From positions 620,001 to 684,000 of the forward strand of contig VTFK01000307.1 in assembly GCA_009617715.1 (NCBI GenBank): a stretch of DNA of 64,000 nucleotides, read 5' to 3'. This DNA is from Plectrocnemia conspersa (taxonomy: Eukaryota; Arthropoda; Insecta; Trichoptera; Polycentropodidae). The position numbers were made by a program, and so were the translations under genes. Positions 1 through 13,722 of the stretch are shown here, in pieces. Below the pieces are notes generated by a model that was not told where the DNA came from, did no database searches, and saw nothing but the letters and a program-made list of their open reading frames with translations. Numbering within the stretch: the stretch's first letter is position 1; the number at the start of each line of letters is the position of its first letter.

Positions 1-3000
1 CAAATATCCTGACTATTTTTAATTAATAATTTTAAAATATTATACAATTGCACCAATATTCATATTTTAGTAAAAGCACATTATAACAAACCTACATAAT
101 CGATAAATACAGTCATTATGGCTGACAATGGAATAAAAAATCAGGCTCAATGTGTTCAATGCAATTACCATAGGTAGATTTATGATTTTAATATGAAAGG
201 GTAATACATGCAAATAAATGTTTGTATAACATTTATTTGTAAAATTTCAGGTAGTTTTTTTCATTCAGATATACGTTTTTTTATTTTAAATAGAAAGCTT
301 TATGTGTATGTACACTTTTAAAAATAGTTAAATAATTATTAATTTATCAATGACAAACTTTGGGTGCAATATGTATAATTTTGTATATCAGCCTAATGAA
401 AAAAAACCACAAAAGGAACGTTGTGTTTGTTTTTTGATCTGGTAATCTATATGAAAAGAAGCATTTCTTAAAAGTTTCGTTCGAAAATTCCCCCGAGAAA
501 CAAACAGTAACAACGCTAACACACCCTTAAGTCGTAGCCATTTTTTCGTACAATCCACTCCATTTATTAAACGAGTGCAATTCGTACAGATTTACGTTTC
601 GTTTGAGCCAAAAATCTCGAAATCGTTTCATATAAAAACACAATCCTCGACGGGTGGTTTTCTCTCTCTCTCTCACTTCTCTCCCACTTCCGTTCAAAAT
701 GTACATTTTGTGATTAACTAACCGCATTGCGAAAATGTAAATAATGCGTACGCGTACATGTACTACCTTTTTCCAACTCGATTAATTTTATTGCCTTTGT
801 GTTGTCTTTCATGTATTTCAGTTAAATAATTGTAATGCCATATTTTTTTTGCTATTTTCAACAATAAGATAATTTACTATCATACAAGGCAAAGGGTCTG
901 AAACACGCTGGCATTAACTTCCTTATTCTTTGTATAACACGAGTCTCATTTTAGACTTTTATTTATTACTTTATGACTTGCTACAGATAGAAAGTTTACA
1001 TTAGTTTATTTAAAACTTAGCGCATTGCAGTAATTTATTTTAATATATAAGATATTTCGCGTTTAATGTTTTAAAATCTGACAATGAAACAGATTTTTTT
1101 TGTTAAATGGAACGTAATAATTGTATTAATACAAAGCAACTTTCATCTCGTTTTTGCAGAGAGCACTCAAAGATTTAATTAAACTCTTTTGCATGGCCTT
1201 CTGTGTATCGCATTGTAGACAAAATGAATTATTCATTCGGGATCCATGACTACTCTTAAAGGCGGCAATAATTTTCATTATTTTTTTTTCGTATATGTGT
1301 ATGCACATATATATATTATTTAGTTAAAATCTTTAATTTTGGGACATCCTTTATATGATAATATAATAAGATATGAAAAAAGACAATGTTAGTTTATTAT
1401 ATGGTTTTAATTTTAACTAAAAAAAATAATTGTTAATATTAAGATGCGCCAAGTACTAATTATTGCATCGAATATCTAATATTAAATTAACCATAAAAGT
1501 AAAAAACAACGTGAAAAATTATTTTTAATTAGCGGTATAATACGCAACATCAATACACACTGAAAACTATATTATTTAACAACTAGGCTGTTCAAGATAA
1601 GTTTTTAAATAAAAAAGAGGTATGACCGGCCGTGTTTAAAATAGAAAAGTTATGGGGCAGTTAATTTTATTTATTATTATTTTTTATGCTTCCATATAGT
1701 CAATAAATCAACTTGGACGCTGCACTTTTTGATATATTTACATAATCAAATAAAAATATAATAAATATACAATAATTTAATATTAATACATAACATACAT
1801 AAATTAAAATTTGAGCCAAACCTATTATTATTCGGTTGGTTTACTTTTACTTTTTTTCTATATCATTTGTGTTTTATTTATCAGTATAATTTTGTAATTT
1901 ATTCGCGATTGGTTTAAGACCATTTAAATTTTTGGTGTAAAAATATTAAATATGGGAATCCTCCAAGCATTTTTGCAATCTGGCAATTTCCACGTAGGAG
2001 GTTTCTTTTTATTTGCTTATTGATGAAGTGATTAGATTATCAAAGCAAAATTAAGGCCGATTAGAGTAGATGAGAAAATCTGTTTAACATTTTCTGCCAT
2101 TCGAATACTTCCGTGCTCTTGAACATCTGGCACGGATTATTTTATGCAACAGTATAAAAAATCAGCATTTGTAAAACATTTAAAAATATTAGTAAAAATG
2201 AAATTTTTAATTCATAAGGCGCATTGAAAATTCACGATAAGTGTATTTTAAGATAAAGCTTTGTACAATAATTTCATTATGCGCTCATATCTAAAATATC
2301 GAAATTATACATAAACGTTAAATGAATCCCGCATGGCAGGTTTCTTCAGTCTTTTCTAGTTATTTTATTTACTAATGATATACATATTTTTTTTGAATCT
2401 GACTCATCAATGTGCGCGGACTTCACTTAAAGTTTTTTTACGGTCGTTAACCAACTACATTTGGATTAAAAATGACACTTTAGAATTTAAATAAATGTAA
2501 ACAACTTACAGATAATTATTGCCACCTCTCAAAAGCTAACGAGGAAATTGTATAAAAGGATAGCGAGCGTCAAATCTAAGTATACTCTATGGAACTAATG
2601 ACCAAAGTGCTAACTTGATGTTTTCAGAATGTGGCGTGAATAAAACATTTTTCAAAAGAAAAAAATAATATATATAATAATACACATTTTTATAAGTAAA
2701 ATAATTTATTGTATCATAAGTATTTTTGACCGACTGTTTTTTGTGTTGTTTAATATCGTATAATAAAAATAGCTAAGTAACAATATCACAATAAAGCTAA
2801 ATATATTTAATATTTCAGATGCTAGATATGTAAGAGATGGATTAAGGAAGATTTTAGAATAGTGTTATTAAAAATAACAATGAAATAATCAACTTGTATG
2901 AGAGATCGAAAAAATTGAAAGCTGTCTTCGCACACACATACCCATCAAGCTGGGATTTTTTCTTTTAGTTAGACAGAATCAGTCGGAGAAATACGGTATT

Positions 3001-4837
3001 CAACGTTCGCACATCTTATATCATATTCTGTTAACCCAATTTGCCAGAGAAAAACTCTACGAGCGGGTCTCATTGTGGGCGGTGGAAATAATTTACTTTT
3101 TCCTTTTGGTCCGGGATCCACCTTTTAGTGTGAGCGTGTGCGTGTGTATAGTGAGTAGGGTTGGGGTTTGCGTTTAGGTACGTACCGACCCTCATAGACG
3201 GGTTTCGGTTCAGGCTTATGGTTATGAATGTCAAGGGTTCAATTTGAGCATTTTTCAATTAACATAGTTGCGGGCGAGACCCGGCCTCGAACGTTTATTA
3301 AGACAAAAGAAAACTCTTCGGAGGCAGGGTAAATATTCCGGGTATTACGGGATCAATCTCAGGCCGCATACTCTCTGCCTGATGTTGCGCCCTTCATGCC
3401 GTCCATTCGGAAAATTGGTGCGCATTTTTCAAAACCGAAAATGAATCGGTACGCATATAACTGTTGTAAATTGGTGATTATATTTGTTGACACATTAGGT
3501 TAATTAGAATTCAATCTTATTTTAAGTCTATGACATTTTTTATCTACCAGTATCGACTTACTTTATTTCGTTAATGTTAACCTACTCGCCTAAGTTATCA
3601 TAAATACCTCCGTGGTAGTTTAATACTAGTTTGTGCTTCGTATTGTCCCCGTCAAATATATTTTTTCAGACTACAAGTATTTAACTGCTTGCTTATTACT
3701 TTAAACCAGTTGCGACTGAATTAGAGAAATCTTTTGAAAACTCAAATAAACATTTCAAGATGTAGAAATATAAAATAGTCAATTATATTTACAAAAAGTA
3801 GACAAACTTTTCCATTGCCTCTCCAAAATGAACGGAGCAGTAATGTAAAATAAAAATCAGCAAGCTAAAAACACACATTTCGGGCTTGCTATCATTGCGA
3901 CTCTTAGACTGATATTTAATATAAAAAGCGCGCTTACCACAAAAAATAAAATAATATATACAAACAAATAACATTGTTATTTTTTATATCAGAAAATACT
4001 ATAAACAGATAAAACATTAATCTTGGGTATCGGAGATTACAGTAAAAACAACCTTAATTTTGAATATAAGCACTAAACATCAAGCACATATTGTTTTAGA
4101 TCACATATCAATAATTACAAATCTTCAGATAAATGTAATTACATTACATGACTAACTGTAAGAATATCCTTATGATTATATTCAGGCTTTCAGTGTCGAA
4201 ATGCAATAAAATGCACCTAACGATACAAATACTTACAGTTCACCTAAACATGCTATAAAAACAATATTTTAAAAACGTTATGGTACTCTTTCTGATAGAC
4301 TAATTGTCGGTGGAGATTAGAACGCCAAATATACCTAGCGAGGTTTGATGCAAAAGAGACGTTTACCATGAGAAAGAAAAATGTCTTTCCTTCCGATTAT
4401 TCACGCAATTATCCAAAATCGGATGGTGCCAGTATTTAAATACGGACAGAAGGCTTACCTTGAAAATTCATATTTAGAGTAAATGAAAGCAAATAGGACT
4501 GTATGATGTTTTCTCATATGAAAAGTACAATGTTGTTGGATTCATAGTATCTGAAGTATATCTGGATTGAATAATCGTATCATTATGATAAATATGTACA
4601 GTTTTAATTTTGTAAGGTGTGTAAGCAAACAATAACTAATCACGTCTTCGCTAAAAAAATAGTATGTAATAATTGAACTTTGTATTTTTGCAACTAATGA
4701 AAAATATAAATGATTTAAAACACATAAATTTAAAATTATTAATTACGTCTTTAATATTTATGATCTGCTTTAAATTTTGTTAATACAAATATTAAATAAT
4801 TAAATAAATATTCTAAAATGCAAATAGTACAAAATAT
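1..4837. other. Non-genic flank, no gene recognised
   Basis: No open frame here resembles a protein family I recognise, and none has convincing splice signals. The stretch is mostly A+T-rich. Two less A+T-rich patches stand out: about 480-760, which contains a short CT-repeat run near 660-675, and about 2990-3470. It could be upstream flank or a long 5' intron of the Sidestep-type gene that starts at 15543, because that gene's signal-peptide exon is not identified. Confidence 0.5.
2990..3470. promoter_or_regulatory. GC-richer patch, possible regulatory or first-exon region
   Basis: Base composition is clearly less A+T-rich than the surroundings, with several CpG dinucleotides, for example around 3264-3400. 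No family-like open frame is visible. Such islands in A+T-rich insect DNA are often regulatory elements or untranslated first exons, but there is no direct evidence for either here. Confidence 0.2.
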
Positions 4838-6235
4838 TTATTTTATTTTTATTTTATTTTATTAATTTATTTAGCTTAATAGCTAATCTTTACATCTAAC
4901 AAATTTAGTAAACATATATAAAAATATATAAAAAATGCATAACAGAAAGAAAAAATAAAAATATACAATAATAAAGTCTTAATATTATAATTTATTTCTA
5001 TATGTACGAAGGTGTTTTTTTATTCCATTTATGAAACCCGTTATATTTTTTGCTGTTTCAGATTTCTCTTGGAAGACTATTATATAAATCAAAACCTCCG
5101 TACATAATTCCCCTAGCCGTACTCGTTTTCTTATACTTAATTATCTTTAAATTTTCTTTATTTCTAGTATTATATTTATGTACATCTTTATTTCTTATTA
5201 AATACTTATTAAAATATTTTGGTAATATATTATTTTCTAACTTATATATAAATACTAAAACATTCATACTCAATATTTCTTGAACATTCAACCATTCTAA
5301 TCTATCAATCATACTTTTACAATTAGTTAATCTATTTTTATTTAAAATTACTCTCATTGCCCTATTTTGTAATTTTGCAACATTTGTTTATCTAATTTAT
5401 TTAACATATTTAATAGTGTTGCAACAATAATTAAAATGGGGCAATATTATACTATTATAAATTATTTTTTTTGTATTTATACTTAATATATTTCTTAATC
5501 TAGATAATAAACCTATTTTTCTACTAATTTTTTTTAATATGTAATTACAATGTTCTTTAAAATTTATTTTGTATCAACAATTACTCCTAAATATTTTATA
5601 TTATCCACTATTTCTATACTAGAGTTATTTATTACTATATTGGTACTATTATCTAAAACATTTTTATAATTAATAAACATACATTTAGTTTTATTCTCAT
5701 TTAATTTAAGTACATTATTCTTTAACCATATTTCTAATATACTTAATTCATTATTTAAATTATTTACAATTTCTTTAATGTTATCACCTATGCAATACAT
5801 TAATGTGTCATCCGCAAATAGATGAATTTTACATTTTTTCACGTTATTAACTATATCATTAATATACAAAACAAATAACAATGGTCCCAATTTAGACACT
5901 TGTGGTACTCCATAAGACACTAATTTCTCTTCAGAATATACATTATTTATTTTAACTTTTTGTTTTCTTTTATATAAGTAATTATTAAACCATCTTAAAA
6001 CTATATCACTTATACCTATACTCTCCAATTTCTTTAACATTATTTTTCTGTCTATTGTTTCGAAGGCTCTCTTGAAATCCAAGAAAGCTGCTCCAATGAT
6101 TTTGTTTGTATCCTTAGCCAATAGCCAATCATTTATCACTACTTGTAATGCAGTTTCAGTGGAATGCTTTTCTCTGAATCCCGATTGTTGTTCACATATT
6201 ATGTTTTGAGAAGTAATAAATTCCTTGTGAATATG
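4838..6235 (-). mobile_element. CR1-like non-LTR retrotransposon, 5'-truncated and decayed
   Basis: The minus strand encodes the second half of a non-LTR reverse transcriptase. From about 6215 to 5564 it reads QSGFREKHSTETALQ, then the finger/palm region LDFKRAF, the GVPQ motif and the catalytic FADDT box (minus strand, near 5810-5825), then KYLGV. After in-frame stops and frame changes around 5360-5563, the carboxyl end resumes at 5357-5058 with the YNTR and LPREI signatures typical of CR1/L2-type elements, and finishes near 4990. A T/A-rich tail of repeated ATTTT/AAAAT units follows near 4838-4865. Endonuclease and ORF1 are missing, as expected after 5' truncation. It is inactive. Assignment to CR1-like rather than another LINE clade is from motif style only. 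Confidence 0.85.
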
Positions 6236-7342
6236 TGAATAGAATTATGTTTAGAATTCGAAAGATATTTAAATATGCAAATTTCTTAGAGGAAATGTTG
6301 AAATCCTGTTATTAATTGTATTATAAATACGTTACAAGTATTTTTATATTTCAAATCAATTATTTTTCTATTACACAAAAAGCTTAATCCAATTATTAAA
6401 ACATTTTGTAAAATGTTTAATTATTAAATTTCATTAAACAAAAAATATATCCGATAAGCTTATATTTTATAAACATTCGCATTAATTTATTTTTATCCAA
6501 TTAAAAGTTTAATATTAAATAATTTAAGCTAAGCTCCTCTAATAGTGAATTAAAAAAAACGTTTCACAACGAGATTAATTTGTAGATGCCAAAAGCATTA
6601 AAGCGACAATAAACATTTAAGTTCAAATTTTATTTTATTTTATTATATTTCACTTTTACCGTAGAATAATTTTGTGTAAGCAGAGGAAGTAAATGTAACA
6701 TTTTTTTCTACATGTAAATATTGTCTCTGAACTAAATATTTTATAAAATTCATATCACGTTCGCATATTTTTGAAATTTAAACCGACATAACCAGCTCAA
6801 GTGATTCACGTAAATACTACATCTGAAACGAGAACATTCCTATGAAATACAAAAAATAGTTTTGTATTAAACCATAACATTTATGATTTTTACTAATCAC
6901 TAATACGTTTTTCATATTATAACGTTATCTAAGAAACGATTCATATTATATAATAGTAAAAAATATTATAATCGAGTTAAAATGACGACATTGTCATTGT
7001 TATTATTTTACAAAATGAAATCCCTGTGTGACTAGTTACTCTTTTATACTACGAAGCATATATTCCCCGAGTCGTTTTTAAAGTTTTGTGTGGCTTAAGG
7101 TCCACGTTTCATTATCGTACGTTTTTGTTTGAAGTATATTCGAAAGCTGTTCTCTCAAATCATCAGGGAATATTGCTCTTAAAAATATATCCTATATATA
7201 TTTAACGATACAAAAGTTTTCCAGTCCTCATACCAAACGTTATAACAACATATAAAACATAAGAATTATTATAAGTTTATATATAAACTTAATTTCACGT
7301 GTAATCAATAAATTATTTGACTCGAGTAAGGGTGAGGTGGGA

Positions 7343-7354
7343 GGGGGGGGGGGG
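7343..7354. repeat. Homopolymer of 12 G
   Basis: A run of 12 consecutive G preceded by further G-rich sequence (GGTGAGGTGGGA). It is unusual in this A+T-rich setting. A second 12-G run occurs at 46866-46877. Confidence 0.95.
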
Positions 7355-8419
7355 CGTAAGCTTGGCGAACCTAATTTTACAGGGTCCGATTAGATTAGGT
7401 TAATGAAATTAATGTGTGGTTTAAGCAAAATAAAATTTTACTTTACGGTTTTTAGAGCACTACCCAAACCTTTGGCATTTTATTTTTTTTTGTCTTTGTA
7501 CTAATTGTAATTAATGATCGATATTGGACTTGGGTGTTACAAACGTTGGGATTTAATAAAGAAAAGTATACAGATACGAAACATAGACCAGGTTTTTTGT
7601 TGTAGTTTTTAATTGTTGATAAATTAAATTTACTGACCAACGATCAGATATACTTTTTATGTGCGATACGCAGAATGTAATGCAATACCATTTATTTAGT
7701 TTTTACAATTTTAAGTATGAAGATATATTGGATTGTTTACACGTGTAATAAATCACTATTTTTATTTACAACTTATTTTACTCAATTTTTTGCTCAATTT
7801 GTGTGGAACTTAAAAACATTGTTTCCAAGCTTTCCCAATATATTTAATGTGGCTATGAACTGTTATATCAGAATAATCTAGTTTCGAAACGAATTCATGT
7901 ACAGTTTGAGTAAAATTTTATAATATTTCTGGAGTATTATATTATCGTTTAGCCTTGCTGGACTCCCACATCCAGGACTGTTCTTGATGTTCTTGCCCAT
8001 TCGAAGTTTTTTTGATTTGCTATTGATATATTCATATGATATCTATAAATGTCAATGATACATTTATGTATCGTCTTCTAGATTAAAAATATTTTTTAGT
8101 AGCCACAATTGCCTATTTTTAAAAATTAATTCATATAACATGTAATTTGGTAGTAAGTGGGATAAATCTTAAGTTTGCAATGCTTAAAAAATTATATGAT
8201 TTATAATATATTAATATGTAAAAAAATGAAGATAAAAGGTAGTGATATAATTTAAATCATTATCAAAAAATACTGAAAAATTGCTGTATAGTATATAAAT
8301 CTAATAAATTATAATTAAAAAGAATCAATGTTCCAAATCATTCTTAACATCACTGTATATATCTAGTATATATAAACTTGATAATGACAATAAATCGTTA
8401 CGGCAAGCAAACAATCCTA

Positions 8420-8900
8420 AGCGGTGCTTTATTATACTACAAAGAGACCTCGTCTCTATCTCCCCGTGGCAAACAGCCGCGCTTTCACTATCTGAGGTGT
8501 TCAGGCCGGAAACCTTAGTTAGCCCGTTCCGCCTAATTTTCATATTACAAATTTAATAAATCACTCGAAACAATCGCTTGTCGTGCGAATTAAACGACAA
8601 CACCTTTGTTCGTGCGTGACCTTAGTTGTACGGTTCCGATATTAAGTCGTAGCCGCTCGCGTGACCCGTAATTTTCTTCGGTGCAACATGTGTCACAAGT
8701 CACAAGCCACAAGTAGCCATAGAGTGTGTGCGGCTAGCATTAAAATTTCGTTAAGACCCCCGAAAAGTATAAAGGCAAACGCAGAAAAGAATAATGGCTT
8801 TGACAAAAAGGAAAACTTTTCGACCAAATCTGGCTTTGGCGCGCGAGCACTGCGAAATTCATTTATAATGCGGGTGCTACAGAGTTGGTAACAAAAAGTC
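8420..8900 (+). promoter_or_regulatory. GC-richer patch, candidate promoter or 5'UTR exon
   Basis: CpG-containing, less A+T-rich sequence about 6.6 kb upstream of the first recognised Sidestep-type exon. It includes an open frame at 8661-8891 with no recognisable domain and no hydrophobic leader, so it is not an obvious signal-peptide exon. A donor-like GGTAAC occurs near 8887. It may be an untranslated first exon or a regulatory island; this is inference only. Confidence 0.2.
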
Positions 8901-9835
8901 TATATTGCTACATAATGTAATCTGCTTTAAAATTAAGAACTAATTCACAGATTTCGATATATATATACACATACATATAGTTACCCGGTATAATAAAGAT
9001 TTAAAATATTGCCCATTAAAAATATATCTACGTCATTTAAAAATTCTCAAAACCGTTCGAGATAATTTTTCTAAAAAGATTAAAATAAATAATTTAGAAT
9101 ACACTAAAATATTAAAAATTTTGGCACAAGCGTTCAAATTACTTGAACCGCGTTGTCAAAATACGAACCCATATGCATATGGGCCTACAAAACATGGAAG
9201 GACTTTGTTCTAAAATTAATACTGTCTAAAATAACTCTATGATTTATGCAATATTACGCACATAAAATATTCGGACCCTACAACTATACGATGATTACAC
9301 ACATATACTATAACTATAATTAAAACTATATTTGTACATAGATGTATGGGTATAAAATAATATTTTAATTATGGTGTGTTTGTCAGATTTTGGATATGTA
9401 TGCATATACTAAGCAATGAAACACATTTTTGTAATTAATTGATCTATTTTGTACAGTTTTCGGCCTAATAGTGTTTAGAATAAAATAATATTTTATTTAT
9501 TTTTTTATAGGATTATATTTAATTTAATTAGTATTTTACTTGAAATATATTTATTACTATAAAAAATTTATATGATGAACATATTTATATGTATGATTAT
9601 CAGGTTTGAGTTACATTTTCTGAAATTTGATTTTCTTGCAGTATTTCTTTATTTATTTATCTAGATGTTAAAGTATATTTTGTATTTTAGTTAATGCTAA
9701 AACACTGAGTTGCTAAAAACCATACAACATTATTTATTTAATGAATTATAAACCTTAAAAAGGTCGAGTTAATTTAATAATTTGAAATTCATTTTTAATA
9801 CAAATTATAATTAACATAGATTTATGGAAAATAAT

Positions 9836-11487
9836 GGGCGGTACGCGAAAATTGGGCGACGGACAAATGGGCGATTCCGGTCAATTGGGCGATAGTTAAA
9901 AAAACTTGCACGCTTAGCTTTATTGTAAATATTAGTAAAATATAAATTAAAACGAAAAAGTATATTAAATGAAAAAAAAAATATTTTAAAATTATTAGCT
10001 CATATTATAATTATATATGTGCAATACCACGTAAATATTGTATGAAATTTTCTCTATTGTGCCTCAAAACCTTTATACCAATTATTTGGTCAGCTTCTTC
10101 GTAACGTCTTATTAGCGCTGATGTTCAAAACCTACTATAGTTTTCTCATAATCAACATTGTACCTTTTTTGGATTTATCTGAGACGATTTATAAAAATCT
10201 ATGAAGTTGGATGATTTGAACTGCTACAAAAGCTCAATTGCAGTTTCCAATAACATCCCCCGGCAAAATTATTGGTCTTATCGCTTTCGTTTAATGTTCT
10301 ATGATAAACAGACCAAATGTTGGATGGAAAAATCGGTGGAGCCTTACTTCTATTATTTCTTAGGCGACCTATATAGGCGCTCGTAAACCAATTCAAAATT
10401 GCTTCTAATTCATTAGATAAATGATTCTCTAGTTCAGAAAAAGCATGTATTATATCTTGTGTTCTGAAATGAAAGCAAGTGAAGTATTCATTTTTGGATT
10501 TAAAGCGAATCATAATAGTACCTGGGCAAAAGATTACATGAATCTAAATGCTTTTGAAGATTTTTTATCAGATTAAAAAAGCAACCATTTATGTTAGATT
10601 GTGAAAATACCGTATGCAAAGCTAGATGTAAAACAACTTCATAATCAAGTCTTATTAGGTAATAAACAAAATAAACCAGGAAAAACGAAACCTCCATTCT
10701 TTCTAGCCAAAATGACAACAAATAAGAAAATAAAGGGGGTGAAATTAAAAATGTGCCATTCAAATAATTCTTTCATGCTTTGGCTCCACATTGCATGACT
10801 TTGACGATCGAAAATTAAGATTCTCATTGGGTCGACTTGTTCTGATCCAGAATCAACTAAAAGAAAACGTTACAATTTTGAGGGACTGAATTCATAATTT
10901 AAACATTCTACAGGAATAATTAATGTTTCCCTAGAATCGGGTATCAAAAGTACATTGTGCGCTAGATCTGGGTTATTGGAACTACCCTTATATAGTTTAA
11001 AATAGATAGCTGTAAAATATGCAATTTTTGGAAATTCCGAAAGTTTGTTCTCACAGTAATTTCCACGGCACAAAACATAAAAAGAATATCGCATAAAGGG
11101 CAAAATCAACGATAAGCATTTATTAGTAGTGATGTTAAAATAACCGGCTTAAGCAAAAATGTTTTATATCGGTTAACTCTCACAAGTTCTTAAATAAAAA
11201 AATCAAACAATTAACAAATATTTTATGATTTAGTAAAACTATATGTAATATATTTGGTTCAGACCATATGATTCTTTTTATCTTTTCAGTCTTTTCTAAA
11301 AAATAATTAGTAATTTTTATTTTTATGTGTACGTATGTATATATTTTAATAGGTAGTAAATCATATTAATTAATTATTTATTAATAGGGTCATGTTACGA
11401 AATAAAACGATAAAAATAGAGTTTTTATTGCAATGCATTATTATTGAATCGCCCAAAAGACCGTCGCCCAATTGACCGTGTCCGCTC
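9836..11487 (-). mobile_element. Decayed Mutator-like (MULE) DNA transposon
   Basis: The ends are inverted copies of a 15-bp unit, GGTCAATTGGGCGAC and variants: left 9836-9896, right about 11448-11487 in the opposite orientation, sharing TTGGGCGACGG and TGGGCGATTC. Between them the minus strand carries broken transposase. Near 10800 there is a fragment reading RILIF, at about 10760-10645 in two frames GTFLISPPLF and LFCLLPNKT, then NINGCFFNLIKNLQKHLD (about 10600-10550), then at 10513-10199 YIGRLRNNRSKAPPIF with a W-Y-R-LN-TNN pattern. This order matches the MULE transposase of insect FLYWCH-type elements as I know the family. Several frameshifts are present. No target duplication was found, so the outermost bases may be lost. 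Confidence 0.75.
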
Positions 11488-13108
11488 TGTCTTGACTCTG
11501 TTTCGGTAACACTATGGCGTTTCTTACTATTGTGATCAAGTGTCGTATACTTCACAATGTTGATCTTTATCTAACAGCTCTATTAAATCTGAAGTTTGTA
11601 ACCCAATGGCATCACTTCTTGTACACACTATAAAACGAAACCGTTCAGATGGCCTGGAGAAATAAAGTAGTATGCGCAAGGTAGAATGTACCATCTAGCT
11701 AGCGCGCATCCTTTTACAAAAAAGAGTGTAGTGTTTCTGAGATACTTAGGGGTGATTTTTTGTAAGTCATTTTAAACGCAATGAGTAAAATAATACTTAC
11801 ATATTTATCTAACGTTATGGTATAGTACTTGGAAAGCTCTTATTAATGTAAAATCACATTTGCAAAAATAATTATTAATATGCACCTACTAAATTTGCGC
11901 ATTAAATTAATAATAAAAATGGAACTTTGATAATTTCTGCCCATAAAATTATTTTAAAATGTCATAGTGGTTCACTTAAATTTACAAACGTATATGTGAC
12001 GTCTAACAAATATGTAATTCTCTTTCAAGAAAAAAATCATTTTGGTGTCATATTCATCTAAAAGGGCAAAACTCTTTCTGTGAAAAAATACAAGAGAAAC
12101 AAATGTGAGGTAATAAGTTGAACAAAGCAAAAATGTACATCTCAATGTAGTGCAAAAAAATGCTAAAATAGCTTATCCGTTAAGTTATGACGATATCAAA
12201 ATTTTAACTTAATGCGTGAATAAAATATATACATACAGTCTGCGAGTTTGGTGCCTACCTATCCTTGGTAGCGAGAATGGGTTTTTAAAATTTTACCCGC
12301 GGGGATAGTTTATTTTCAGGAGGTGGTACCAGGTTCGAGATGCGAATTTACAAGCCATTTGCGCGGAATATATTGCCAGAAAATTATAATAACCCGCCAC
12401 CATAATGGGTTTTGTTAACCTGATTTGTTTTTGTATATGTATACATGCGTACTTTTTTTATTCTCGCTTATGAAATGTAAGAGAGGTATATATTAAAATT
12501 GTCCACGCTTTGACCCAGAATCTGATTTCGGCAAAATCGTATGACTTACTATGAGTATGTTTTAAAAAAATATTATTAGATGATATATTTGACTTAGAAT
12601 TATTAGGAAATATAACAATATTTTTATTAACATCGAATTAGAACTCGTCAAATGTGTATTAGAAAAACACCTATTTGCTTATTGTTTTTCTATTTACAAT
12701 CTGGTAATTTCATTGTAACAATGAAATTTCGAAGCTTTTATTAGGGTAATAATTAGATTCATTTGCGAATATCCGCGTTCACGTTTACATGACAAAATAG
12801 AAATAGAATTCAGAGCCTATATCAAACGCAATGTTTTTTCAGGATGTCTTTCCGTGAATGTACTTACAAACTTCACTTTTGTTTAGCAGTAGTCTAATTG
12901 AAATTTTCCTTATTGCATTTCTCCAAATGTCAACTGGACATATAAATATATGTATATCTATATGCCAATATTTTTAGTCAAATACGCGAGCCCAAAGTGC
13001 AAACACAACATTTTTGCTATAAAAAAACTTATTCCCTATACAATACTTAAATACATTGCAATAATTTGCTTTTAATGAAAGCAAAAAATTATTAATATTT
13101 ATAGCTAT

Positions 13109-13144
<36 letters not shown>

Positions 13145-13339
13145 GTTTAAAAAATCAGCAGATTTTATAATGTTTTCATAATTAAAATACCTAATTGCCA
13201 AATTCATTTTTCTTATAAAATATTGTATGAATATTTAATAATATCTTATTTCCATAAATTAAATTTTATTTTATACTTAATCCTGACCTGTAAATATTGA
13301 AATTATTTAACCGTCCTTAATTTTGTTTTTCCTAAATTG
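11488..13339. other. Non-genic A+T-rich stretch
   Basis: No gene recognised. It contains a TA microsatellite at about 13108-13144. A slightly more complex patch around 12240-12420 has a GGTTCGA-containing segment that does not fold into a recognisable tRNA. Confidence 0.45.
13108..13144. repeat. TA-rich dinucleotide microsatellite
   Basis: TATATATA interrupted once by CATATA, then continuous TA units to 13144. Confidence 0.95.
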
Positions 13340-13414
13340 TGTGAGTAATATTCGTATGAGAAATCGCTTTGTGAGCAATCTTCCTATGACCAATGTTCAT
13401 GTAAGCAACGATCC
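13340..13414. repeat. Five tandem degenerate 15-bp units
   Basis: Five exactly 15-bp units lie head to tail: TGTGAGTAATATTCG, TATGAGAAATCGCTT, TGTGAGCAATCTTCC, TATGACCAATGTTCA and TGTAAGCAACGATCC. In reverse complement the unit reads ATTGCTCACA followed by five variable bases, close to the units at 54183-54242. This is the same 15-bp periodicity found at the ends of the MULE-like elements in this window, so it is probably a transposon end whose partner end was not found. Confidence 0.8.
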
Positions 13415-13569
13415 CCGAACATGAATATAATATAGGTTTAACTTTTAAGATAAAACTGAAGTCAAATATTATTGGAAAGTTTTTGGGCCATTTGAAATTT
13501 AACCCAAAAGTTTTCAAATGATAAAATATTAAATTAATAAGCGTTGAATTATCATTGTTTCAACCACAG

Positions 13570-13722
13570 GACGCTGGCATTGGCTATTCCGGGAACTTTT
13601 CGATTCAGAACTCGCATGTATCGCCATACATCTATAGCAATTTTACTGAAGTCACAACCGAGCTGAATAGTAAAATAACTTCATCAACTTGTAAATCCTC
13701 ACTTTATCCGAGTTCACTTTGA
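13570..13722 (+). other. Exon-like open frame of 50 codons, unassigned
   Basis: An acceptor-like TTTCAACCACAG is followed by 50 open codons ending at a TGA (13720-13722). The composition is less A+T-rich and more complex than the flanks. The encoded peptide is rich in Ser, Thr and Asn, has no hydrophobic segment and matches no family I recognise. It could be a terminal exon of an unknown transcript, a piece of a transposon or a conserved noncoding element. Low confidence. Confidence 0.2.

Larger units (their letters stand above)
6236..9835. other. Non-genic A+T-rich stretch
   Basis: No gene recognised. The features seen are a 12-G run near 7343 and a less A+T-rich patch at about 8420-8900. 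The rest is low-complexity A+T with short open frames that match nothing I know. Confidence 0.5.

Noticed and set aside
5050..5283. Plus-strand open frame of hydrophobic residues
   Set aside because: It is the antisense of the CR1-like reverse-transcriptase end; the minus-strand frame carries the family motifs.
12240..12420. GGTTCGA-containing segment as tRNA
   Set aside because: Stems do not pair around the T-loop-like string.
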